From positions 4,589,378-4,653,377 of the forward strand of contig NC_087381.1 of assembly GCF_963675165.1 (NCBI RefSeq): a stretch of 64,000 bases of DNA, written 5' to 3'. The translations under genes and the position numbers were made by a program. Shown one piece after another: positions 10,401 through 22,400 of the stretch (positions are counted from its first letter, which is position 1; every line of letters starts with the position of its first letter). The notes below the pieces were generated by a model. It saw only the letters and a list, made by a program, of their open reading frames with translations, had not been told where the DNA came from and did not search any database. Origin of the DNA: Halichondria panicea. Its lineage: Eukaryota > Porifera > Demospongiae > Suberitida > Halichondriidae.

Positions 10401-13400
10401 TAAACCACGCCTTGATCCACCCACTTTATAGATAAACCACGCCTTGATCCACCCACTTTATTGATAAACAGCAGTGCCCATGGTTGTCTGCGCATGCGCA
10501 GAAGATAAGCAGGCATGTCTCCATGGTAACAGCTGCAACGCGCATGTGCATTTGAGGGACACGCCCATTTTCTGAATTATTTAAAAAGAAAACTGCCAAG
10601 CCGGATAATCGAGGTTCCGGATAATGAAGGGCCGGATAATGGAGGTTCTACTGTATATGCACTGCATTATATTTCTGGTTGCTTTTTAATCATGTCACCA
10701 GCCGAGGGTTTGCACTTTAGTGCTCTAGTTATCTAGTAGTAAATCAAGCTGTCTTGACTGTATACACTAGGTGTCATTGCTTTACCAGCAAGGCAATTAT
10801 CTATTTAAACGTGGAAAAGATGCAGGGCTCAAAACAATTTCATAAACAGCAATTGAGTTAGCTCGTAGAGAAGTAGAAAAATAGCCTCCTTTTTGATTGT
10901 TCCCTTTCTCTGCGTGATTATAGGACTACTGTAGACTCGCTAATCCGGACCCCTTTAGTCCAAAACCTTGCAAATGCGGACAAAATGGCAAACTGAAAAG
11001 AGGAGGGGCTGTTAGTAGAATAGACTACTGCGCATGTGCACTCTAACTTTCTTTGCTGAATCAGCAATAATTTTATTAATGAAAGCACCGCGGGTGCTGA
11101 TGCCTCGGTGGAGGTGCCAAAGCTACATAACATAAAACTACTAATAGCTAGCTTTTATACACACATTGATATAATTATCATAATTTGCTGCAGGCCAAAT
11201 ATAAATCTAGTGGGTAATGATCAACCATGATTGTTGTTAAAAATGATCAATGCCAAAAGTTCAAGTCTAAAATTAATGGCTGCAAGTCAGCAGAGCCTTG
11301 CAGCTCTCTGCTCACTCTTGCAGCTACCAATAGCTAGCGTTCTAGTGCAGAGCTAACTACTAAGTAGAGTAGTAACACTCGGTAAACAAGTTTTGCTACG
11401 GACTGTTCTGAAAAGGCTGCAATGGCATTCCAAGTAAGCAAAACTAGGCATAACTCGAGAACGAAGCATTATTTTGCAAATCCACGAATTAAAATCCAAG
11501 TAAACATGACTAGAAGCCTATAGAAACTCTTACTTGCACTTGATTCATCCTTGAGCAGCTGTAGCGGTCTACACAGACACACACACAGACACACACACAC
11601 ACACAAACACACTACCATATACCTTGCTTGCGCATGCGCACCGAGGCATAATAAACTGCTCAAGACAATGGCCACTGCAAAGAAAACGAAGAGAGCTCAC
11701 AAGACTCACTGTAATGGAGAGAAAGTTGAGATAAAAGACTATTCTAACTAGAGCACTAAAGTGCAAACCCTCGGCTGGTGACATGATAATAAAGAAACCA
11801 GAAGAGTGATAATGCAGTGCATGTAGCATGTATGACTAGCATGCGCTAGCACAGCAACTCAAGAGCAATAAAACTAAACTAACAACGTACATGCATGAGA
11901 CATGCACTATGGACTGGGATCACAGCAAAGAAGCCTGGAGTCTAGAGACTAAGAGAAGTATGGCTTCTTCCAGGCTGGAGTATGTATAGGATCCAGAGTC
12001 AGTCAACAACCAGTCACAATTCTACTTTCTTGACAATTGTTCCTGGTACGGGATCACTTCAGCTGAAAATACATAATCAAGCCCTGACTACGTACTTTCA
12101 GCTGAAGTGATCCCGTACCTTGACTCAAGGCCACGTGGCAGTTTAAGCTTCTTAGCTTTTGCTCGCTTTTACTCGACAAAGAAGCTTTAACATCAAAATC
12201 TGCCACTACTTAAACCAAGATATTGTTGTGTGAAGGCTATCCATGCTGTAAACGCAGTGCTGTGGCATCCAGGTGAGTAGATATATATGTACCTGTGACA
12301 AACAAACAGACAAACAAACAAACAAACCAACAGACTACTATACCCGTGGCCGCCCACGCGCGCCTCGGGTAACTAGCAGCTTCCCTTCTGGCCATAGTAA
12401 TATCATAATACATGTACACAAGTGTCTTCGTGAATTATAATGGTCTTCATAATAATTATTAGTTTACGTTAATCTGGGAATTTCATGTAGGGGTCTGTCT
12501 ATTCGGTTTAGCGAGGTTCTACTGTAGTTGTTCCCTGCACATACATCTTCAAGGGCACACATGTCTGATCTTGGTCAGTGAAGTCTACATTTACCTATAG
12601 CTACTACCTGAAACTTCTTTTCTTCATTAATTGTGAACATGTAGCATTTAGCTACTGCGCGTGCTGAAACTTTTCATTCTGGGTGGGCGTATTATCGAGT
12701 CAAAATACTCTTGTACAAGATTTTCGAACCAAAAGAGGGGATGTGTGTGTTTTCACGAGGGTACGGTATGTGTGACTGGGCACTACATGTCTACACAATA
12801 ATTGTTGTTTATCATAACTATACAGTGTCAGCACTTCTATTGTTTGTTCTCCACATGCACGTGTTGACAGTTATATTGCACATGCATACATTATACAGTC
12901 ATGACTGCTATATATTGCATATACTTCTTAGATTCACACAATAGTATAGTTATCCACTTGCAAAACGATGGCAGAATTAGAAGCACAGTTGTTTTCAACA
13001 AAAGACTTTAGCCCTCGTATTCAGGATGCAAATTTTCCGTGTGTGTGCTTGAATGACAGTGGAACTGTGGTAGTATTCTATCAAAGTAGAGGTAAAGTCT
13101 ACTATGTGATTGGCAATACTGATCTGCAACACGAACACGACACTTCTAAGAGCAGCTTGAATAGTAAGCATAGGCTGGATTGGGGTGATTCACAATTGTA
13201 TGGAGATGGCTGCAATGTCAAGGCTGCTATTAATGATCAAAATGAGGTTGTTTTGGTTCGAAGTCGCACTCGTAGACGTGAGTGTATGTACCGAGTGGGA
13301 AATGTTGATGTTAGTGCTAAGTGTATCAATTGGTGGAGCAATGAGATGTGTTTGTGCTCTGGTGTAAATCCAACCGTTGCTTTGGTAGGAAATACCGTCC

Positions 13401-16400
13401 TATTTGTTTATGAGGCCCAGTATGGATTTTGCCGTTGTTATTACGAAGTCTCAAAAATAGAGAACAAGCAGATTTGGGCCACACGTAATATCAAAGCAAG
13501 ACTTATACCCGAGTTAAATGGGTGTAAAGAAGTATCGATAGCTATTAACCAAAGTGGTCGAGTTGTTATAACATGCCGCAATGCTGTTGGATCTGGTCTT
13601 TATTGTGCTGTAGGAAGCTTAATAGATGCTACTGTCCGTGACGTAACGTTAAATGGCACTCCTTACGTAAGTGGCTATTACTCTTGTATTTCTGTGCTGA
13701 ATGACGGAATCGTAGTGAGTGCTCATGAAGATGAAGCGTTTGGTAACTCTAGCTTGAAGTTGCTATGTGGACGTGTTAGTGACAGTGTGATTAACTGGGA
13801 AGAGGAGCAGGAGTTGGATCATGGCTACAAACCTTCATTGGCTGTCAGTAACAAGCAGCAGATGATTGTTGTACATGTGGACAAGTCAGGTGTTCAAACA
13901 CACGGGGAATTGAAGTACAAGTTTGGAACTCTGTCCTCAAGGCTTCATTAAGAACAGTATATACATGTAGAAATCGACACGTACATTTAAAGATTAAGAA
14001 TAGTGAATTATTGTCAGTATTATGTCATGTCCTATCTTTTAAAATTATTTCATTGTCTTTTACTATAATTATATGCATACATCATCATGCTAAAGGTCGC
14101 GCTCCATTGCAGCTATATTTGGTTATAAGTACAATGAAATTCAAATGTGATGAATCTTGTTAATGACACACCCATTCCATTGTTTAGTTTCCTAGCTAAT
14201 ATATGGCTACCACCACAAAACGATCTCTTGAGCCGAACTTGCTATCGACTCGAAAATTCGAGCCCAGAATCCGATGGGCTAACTTCCCGGTTGTCTGCAT
14301 GAACCAGAGTGGTGTTGTGGTAGTATTTTATCAGCATTTGCGCAAAATCTACTTTATTGTTGGGTCAGTATCTGTGGATCTAACCACTGAACGAAACTTT
14401 GGAGGAGGTACTCTTGCAAAGCACAGCTGTGAGTGGGGAAATGTGCAACTTTACGGTGATGGCCTAAACGTGCGAGCTGCTCTGAATGAAAGCAATGAGA
14501 TTGTGGTTGTTCGTAGTGGCACGTATAGACGTCGGTGCATGTATCGGAGTGGTGTTGTGAGTCAAAATGAGAGAAATATTATTTGGAAAGAAGATGACAC
14601 GTTTTTCACAAAAGGTGTTAATCCTGCTGTAGCATTGAAGGGTTCTACTGTGATATTTGTTCACGAGCTTAACTTCGGCCTGTACCGATGTTTTTACAAC
14701 ATAGCGAAGATTAGTGACGGTAGTATACGTTTTATTGGTACTAGAAACCAACCGCTTCCAGCCCTAGATGAACGCAAGGAAATATCTCTATCTCTGAATG
14801 CTAGCGGTTACGTTGTATTTTCGTGCCGGTGGTGTGTAGGTGGGAATCTTTTCTATGCAGTTGGGAAGTTGTCAGATGGTGAAGACAGTATTAATGATGT
14901 TGTAAGAGTGCAACAGTACGCTCAGGGTGTCTATTCTCATATTTGCCTACTTGATGACGGAAATGTTGTGGAAGTCCATGAGAAGTTGATGAGCAGTTTG
15001 TGCATGTTCAAGTTTGGACGGTTGGATGGCAACACTATTGCTTGGGGGGAAGACTTGGAGTTTGACTACGGCAATAATCCGTGCACAGCAGTAACCAATA
15101 ACTGCCAAATGATTGTGGTACGAGTGACAAGGCCGTACGTTGCACCTGGGGAACTTCATTACAAGTTCGGCTTCCTGTCCGAGTCTGTTGGCCATGCATA
15201 GCAGCACAAACTCAACCCACCTCACTCTTCAGGAAACTTTCATTAACTTGTCTAAATGTGTGGCGTCAGGTGTATGATGCATGTAGCTATAAAATAAGGA
15301 CTATTGGCTCTTCTGTGTGTAGCCAAGTAATGTACACATGACTTGTCAATGACCACTTCAAGTCAATTTCTTCAATGATACATTAACTTATGATACGTAT
15401 GTTAATTATATAGTCTGTTTCTGCATGCATGATGACATATAATAATTCGCTTTACAAGACTATTTGGTACGAGCGAAGCGAGTACCTTTAGTGATCAACG
15501 TTGCAATTGTCTGTTGTCATGAACAGGCACGATATTACTTTTAGGACTTATGATCCTTTACCAACTTCTACATGCGCATGTGCCCATGTGCACAATAAAC
15601 GCGGGGGGACATGGAGTTAATGTGAGATTTGTCGACTAAATTACTCGTTACTAGTTATTCAGAGAAGTGTGAAAGTAGGAGTATAGCTTCCCAGTACTAT
15701 AAGTGCCTTACCCCGACCAGCCTGTATCACATACGTGTTTTGTTCCATGCAGTTACTTGATGAGGTTCGAGTTGTGGGTGCACACAAAATGGGCATCGCC
15801 ATGGCCCCAGATAAGGTGGTGGAGATTGTCATTCTCCTCAAAGACCTACCCACACGTGAGTTGGTACAGTAGTTGACTTGTTATTTAATTACATAAATGT
15901 ACATGTTTATAATTATACACATTATTATGTGTATATAGGGAAGGAGATTTATTTCCTCCGTAGTGCTTCATGCCTAGTTAATTTGATTCATGTGTGTACT
16001 ATTTAGCTGCCTTGATGTCTAAGATTTCGGGGACTCTTGTGGAGAGTTTGGAAACTGCCCGTCGGGAGGATAAAGATGGCTTTGACATGGGACAAGTCAC
16101 AATGGCGAATGAATTTGACTATTGTAAGTAAATCCAGTGGTCTGGATAATTAATCCGTCGCATCGCATTCAGTCTGAAGATGGCTACTGCCTGAATATAT
16201 TTTTTAAAGTTACTATGAGCTAAGCAGAGTGTCTACATGCTGGGTGTCGGGCACTTGAAAGGACGTTAAATTATCTCTCAACTATTCTTACATTGTGTGT
16301 ACAACGCATGCATGCCGTACGTAGTATTGGGTATTTCTCTTTAAATTCATCACTGCGTATGTGGCTGTTACGTGCAAATGTCTCTGCTGTAGCATTTGAG

Positions 16401-19400
16401 ATTCATGGAGGAAAGATACCAGTTGCTAAGGTGTATCTGACGAGCACTGGTGAGAAAGTGTATGGAGGACCCAGGAGGGACAGAATGATATGTGAGTTAT
16501 ACATGCCCAAAATGGTGTGTATAAACATTGCTAAAGCTACTGGTAGTGAATGCACAGGCTGTTGTGATTAGATCGTTATTCTTCTTCCAGTTTGTTTTCG
16601 CGTGCATGCAAATCATTTTGATAGCCTGGGATTTTTATGAACGTACATGTACGCACATAATTATGGTTACCATTTTTACGTCCGTTCAGCTGACATGACT
16701 CCATTTGAGAAAGCTCTAAAGATGATTCGCCACTCCAGATGGTGGGAAGACCACACCCACCACCTGCAATGGTTGGTCAGTTGTTTGTGGCACATGTACA
16801 CCTATAAACAAACTGTGCACACCTTTTTAATATAATTATGTAAACAAGGTGCTTTTTACATATGTAGCCTGTGTCAGTTACACTTGCTTATAAGACAGAT
16901 CATTAGGTTTATAGAAGAAGAAAAGCGTTGATTTGTTGTAGATAAAATTAATATGTAACAGTGTCACTGCATTTGCCGAAGACTTGAGTAACTGTGTTAA
17001 ACCGGTGTGCATGCGTGGAATTGTAACAAATTCAGGCGACTGTACATGAACACACAGTAGCACTGTTTGCCTTATAAATTACCGTTTAATGTCAGCCCTT
17101 CGACAAGAAGTGTTCCCCACCACAACCTGCTACGTGTTGATCTAGAATGTGCCGACCATTCCGCGAGGGGAGTGTACCAACTATACTAATAAACTAATAA
17201 ACCGTTAATTTGGGCCCGGATATAAGGCAGTAAGCCACCACCCGCTGAGGGGCGTGCCCTGAGTAGTGAAGACACGCCCCCCAGACGAGTATCCCCCACC
17301 TTGAACCAAAAAAGGGGAAAAACCCCACCCATGCTAACAATGCTGAGCTCTAGCCGAAGCTCGCGTGGTGTGAATAGCCCCCCCCCCCGAGCCCCATAGA
17401 AAACGGTGAGGGTGGGTGGGGACCAAAAGCAGAGAGACACGATCAATAGCTATCTGACTGCGTGTGAGCAACTGCCATGCGGTTGTCCGCTTACTGCGCA
17501 TGCGCAGACCCCCGCGCACGTGTAAGGCTGCCACGTGGTCGTCTGCCCATTGCGCATGCGCATACCCCCATGCATGTCCCCCACAGCACCTGAGATCTTG
17601 CACTGGCTGCCATTAACCATTGTTTAGTGCCACCACAAAACCTACTGTTCACGTATTCAGCCCTGTTAATTAAATGAGTACTTGTGACAACAAAGTCCAT
17701 GTTGATTTTTGAGATGCGGTGTCATGGTGTCTGCATAAAATTTAATTATTAACACTATCTTTCAGCGCTCATGACTTGGTTCGAGTACTGATAGACATGA
17801 AGAACCATGTTCCTGGACTCCAGTATTTAAGTACCTGGTACATACAACTCCTGGTGAGTACATTACGCCATGTATAGAATTTGTCCGGGATGGTATCTGT
17901 ATTGTCCGTATTGTCAATGATTTTAACTGTCGTGTACTCAATCATGTCACTGGCCTTGAAGTGAAAATGCACAGTCAATGTGATGAAGTGTTTAAGATCA
18001 CAACTAAAAAGTTTTTCTTCTTCAGATTCACTGTTCTGTGGTGCCACTGATAGGTGATGAACCTCTTTCGTTTGTTGGTGCATTCAAGAGAGTATGGGAG
18101 CTGCTGTCTGCTGGTCTATTTCTGCCTGGATCAGTTGGTGTCCCGGACCCCTGTGAGGTGAGCGGTACTATTACACTTAGCTAGTTAGCTAACGTGTTTC
18201 AATGCTGGTTCATATTAAAACATTTATTGCTAGCTAAGTTTTACATGTATATAAATAACTACCTGTAAAGGATTTATTGCCTAATTATCATAAAGTTGAA
18301 AAACTACCTAGCTGTTGAGCTGTATTTTTGAGATACATGTACATGTACAGTGCTCCAACCAAAGAGGCTAGAACTTTTATACTGGAATAAACTTGTTGAT
18401 AGGAATGGTATAATAATTATATTAGATTGATACCTTGAGTTATAGTTAGTTGGGCATGGCCCACCCTGGACGCTCACGTAGTATTGGGTACTACTGCAAT
18501 GTCAGATTTTGTTCCTGCTGCAGAAAATTTGTAGCCCAATCAGATTGCAGAGTTCAAGTGCTAAAGGTGTGGCTCATTAATGCGAGTCAGTAACTATAGT
18601 AGTTCTCTTAATCAAAAAATAGCAGACGAGCCAAGGAATACGCCAGGTCAGTTAGAGCTAGTGGCATGTAAAATTGACTCCTGCAGTAGAATTCTAACTG
18701 AGCTTTGTGGTTACCGCCCACTTTGGATTAATCATACTCATGCTTAGCCACACCCAAGATTAATTACTGGTGGAACAAACCTGACATTGCACTGGTGCCC
18801 AACCCTACGTGAGTGTCCAGGGTGGGGGGCCACACCCAACTAAGTTATAGCCAGCGCAGTACAACAGAAGCGAAGAACTTAGCAAAGTAAATATGTTTTG
18901 TGTGTAAAAAATGCCATCGTTTCTTTTAGATACAATTCAGCACCTATAGCTATGCTCCAGAGGAGGGAGGACACGATTAACCTTAGCTGATAATTAGCTA
19001 ATTATTGCGACCTTTTAACTTTGAACAATTCGTCTTTTTCTTCTTTATAACCTCTACATATTGGATACACAGAAGAACAGTACTGTATGAGTGACAGGCA
19101 ATTCTTGCAGGCACAGAGCAAACTACAATATTTAAAGGTGTGCTAGAAGCATGAGACTGTTAGTGTCATTGATGTTCTTTATGTTTAATAATCTGTTGGA
19201 GACGTTCTGAAGTACACAATTCCATGTAGCAGCTTTATCACAGAGACAGGAGTTCCTGGGGTGCTTCTCACAGGGATCTTGGAGACAGGAGTGCCTGGGG
19301 TGCTCTTCATAGGGATCCTGGAGACAGGATTAGGAATGTTTCTCACACAGACAAGATCAGAGTGCCTGGGATGCTTCTCATAGGGATCTTGGAGACAGGA

Positions 19401-22400
19401 GTACTTGGGTGCTTCTATCCTTCTAATACCTACAACTTGGCCCTCCAGTAGGAGAACTTCTACGCTGAATACTTTCCTCTGCTGTGTGTCCAATATGTAG
19501 AAGTAATAAAGAAAAAAAGACGCCATTAAAAGGTCGCATTAATTAGCTAATTATCAGCTAAGGTTAATCGTGTCCTCCCTCCTCTGGCTATGCTCAACTA
19601 ATTTGAACCCTACCCTTCCCAAAATCCTGGCTATGCCACTGGAGTTGCAGGTATAAGCGTCACAATCACATGAACTTTGGATGCATGACGATTTGTGATG
19701 TCACAAATTATTTGCCTACACAAACACACACACACTACTGAAGTGGCTGCTGCTTTTGAGAGTGAAGCTTAATTAGCAGCTCTTTTCTCAGGTATAATTA
19801 TAGAGAGGAAACTTTTTACGAACAATCTCAATTCTGAAGAAATTGCCACGTACTGCTTATATAATGTTATCATAGCCTGTGAACGAAGCTTTATTTTGCA
19901 AATCTATTCGAAATCCAAGAAAACGCTACTAAAGACCTATAATTATACATAATTATGTTACGTACGTAGTTGCATGAACTTGCGTTTCAATCGTTGAGTA
20001 TGTAGTTATTGCTGAAATTACAGACAAGCAGACACCCCGTAGATTATGGATATAGAACACAGATGAGAGAGACACATGCACACACACACACGCACACATG
20101 CATACGTGTGTTTACAAACACATTAATTTTATTGCAGTCCATGGTAAATAGTATAAGTACTACACTCTTTGAGGAGAAGTAAATACTACAGCAAGTACAA
20201 TACCAACTACAAACACAACAACAACAAAAAATACAGTCCAAATTAGGTTAAAAATCACTCCAAGGCACAGATACTTCTTGAAGGACCTCTTAGCTTGCGT
20301 TATGTTACCTTCGTTAACATTCTTTCTCGTCTGTATGCAGCCATAAGTAAGGTAATTAATCATGCAAGACACGCAGTTTATTCGTGCATGCTTTTTCAGT
20401 TCTTACCTGGAATATAGAATATAGAGCCGGCACTGTCCAAAACAGGGTAACAGGGCTTCCTACAAAGAAAGTTATGAGTAGCCAAATAGTCATACAGACA
20501 ATTGCATTCGGCACTTGATCAGCATAAGCTAAAATTTGATTTGAGTGACTTTCATCGGAGCTAATGGTTGTCCAAACTCCTATTTGTTCTCTCTTCGGGT
20601 GTGGCTTACAAGCAGGAGTTGTGTTCAGAATATGTACTTCACCAGTAGCACTTGCATTGAAAGACACGTTTGATGGCTGAGAGGCAGCTGCTTGTACATC
20701 TGCTTTAGTTTTGTTAAAGTTGGTGATAACATGTGCAATGGTGATCTCCTTTTGTAGTTCAGTGGGTAGTACTCTTTGCTCACGCACATTTCTCCTTAAC
20801 ACAGCTTCTATTAGCCTCTTCATAGTTTTCATGTCATTTCGGGAGAAGTCAGCCTGGGGAGTATTCCTAGCGATTGCCTGATCCACCTCCTCCAAAGTAA
20901 CAATAACTTGGTCCTCTAATATGGTAGCAGTGTCATTGCTGTCGTGCGTGAGATCAGAATATGACGGTGGAGCTCTTGTTTCCTCCATGGTAGCCTCTCA
21001 ATTGTGGGTTGGCTTTATCCAACGTTTATTGGTAAAAGGTCACAAGAATGGGTGTGACAGATAAAATATTTTGAGGGTATGAATACTGTAAACCGTGAAT
21101 CACTAGTAGCTGTACTGTACATAATTAATTTTGTCTACTGAGAATCATAACTGAGAATAATTATGACACTCATACCATTTTTTACCCGAGGCGCGTGGGC
21201 GGCCACAGGTATAGTAGTTGGTTGGTTTGTTTGTTTGTTTGTAATGAGTGAGTGTGCTTACCGGGATGCCATATTATAGCACTGCGTTTACAGCATGGAT
21301 AGCTTTCACACAAAAGTTGGTGTTAAAGCCTCTTTGTCAAATAGCGAGCAAAAGCTAAGAAGTTTAAACTTGCACGTTGAGCTAGCTACACTGTGGCCTT
21401 ATTTGAGGCACTTACTTGTAGCTGCAGTAATCCTGTGCCAGGAATAATGGAAAAGGGTTAGTCGGGCGCTGCCTCTACCGTTGCCCGGAAGGAGGTCGGG
21501 AATCAAGCCTATCCACAGTTTTGTTCTGTTGTTGGAAATCCAATAGCTCCAATCAGATTGCAGTATCTCAAGGGGATTGATCACACCCACTCAACTGTAC
21601 CACGTGTGAATTTTGCACACGTTGGATTGACTGAGAGGCGAGGCCACCCACTTTAATAAATGATATTCATTGCTATTGGTTAGCACCCACATAGAATGAA
21701 TGATTTCATGATACTATTGCGTAACAGGCCAGAACAAAACTGGATAGGCTTGATTCCCGACCTCCTTCAAGGAGGGCGGCGGCGCTCGACTAGAAAAGGG
21801 TCACAAGTAGAAAGCTAGAATTGCATGTGGTTTGTTGTCTTGTTTGCTGACTCTAGATCCTAGCACCAGGACTCCAGGAGCCATGCTTCTCTAAGACTCC
21901 AGGCTTCATTACTGTGATCCTAGTCCACAGTGCACATCTCATGTACCATGGACTAAAAACTCTGTTCTCAAAACCAGTCTGGTTTAGTTTTATTGCTCCT
22001 GAGTTGCTGTGCTAGACAGCTCTGTATTAGACAGCTCTGTACATAAATTACATGCACTGTATTGCATTATATCACTCCTCTGGTTTCTTCATAATCATGT
22101 CACTAGCCGAGGGTTTGCACTTTGTAGTGCTCTAGTTTATTTTCCATCTCTATAGTTTAGTTCTAGCATTCTTACTGCCTAGAAACACTAGAGCACTGAA
22201 GTGCTAATCCTCGGCTGTTTAAATGAATGCAGTTGTATACGTGTATGATATGAAGCATGGAGCTGGCTTAGTAGCAAGTAATATGGACTCTAGAGGCATG
22301 CTCATAATTGTAGTTTTCTACTCTAGTGACCCTTTTTCATTGTGCCTGGTATATGATCACTTCAGCTGTAAATACATACCTCGAATAAAGGACGCATGTA

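Larger units (their letters stand above)
9774..12369. mobile_element. Foldback element A in ILF2 intron 3
   Basis: Two long inverted arms bound this 2.6-kb element. The left arm starts CCCGAGGCGCGTGGGCGGCC (9774) and the right arm ends with its complement (12369); both are flanked by TAA. Behind the ends come a GTTT/AAAC tract, a segment containing AGCGAGCAAAAGCTAAGAAG, and an inner border AGCCGAGGGTTTGCACTTTA (about 10700, complement near 11760). The right arm is about 615 bases. The left arm is about 957, and the excess equals a 331-base pogo-like MITE inserted at 10323-10653. The central 1 kb holds pogo-like fragments and a CA microsatellite but no transposase, so the element is non-autonomous. 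TAA would suit a Harbinger-type mobiliser; that assignment is inference. Confidence 0.75.

Noticed and set aside
11469-11829. Overlapping frames on both strands around a CA microsatellite
   Set aside because: Low-complexity translation of (CA)n within a foldback element.
17186-17700. Several minus-strand frames in ILF2 intron 7
   Set aside because: They result from a GC-rich repeat patch with few stop codons; they overlap each other in different frames and show no domain.
19185-19526. A 113-residue minus-strand frame with STPGTPVS repeats
   Set aside because: The repeats come from a 48-base minisatellite inside a TIR element; no start context or other support.
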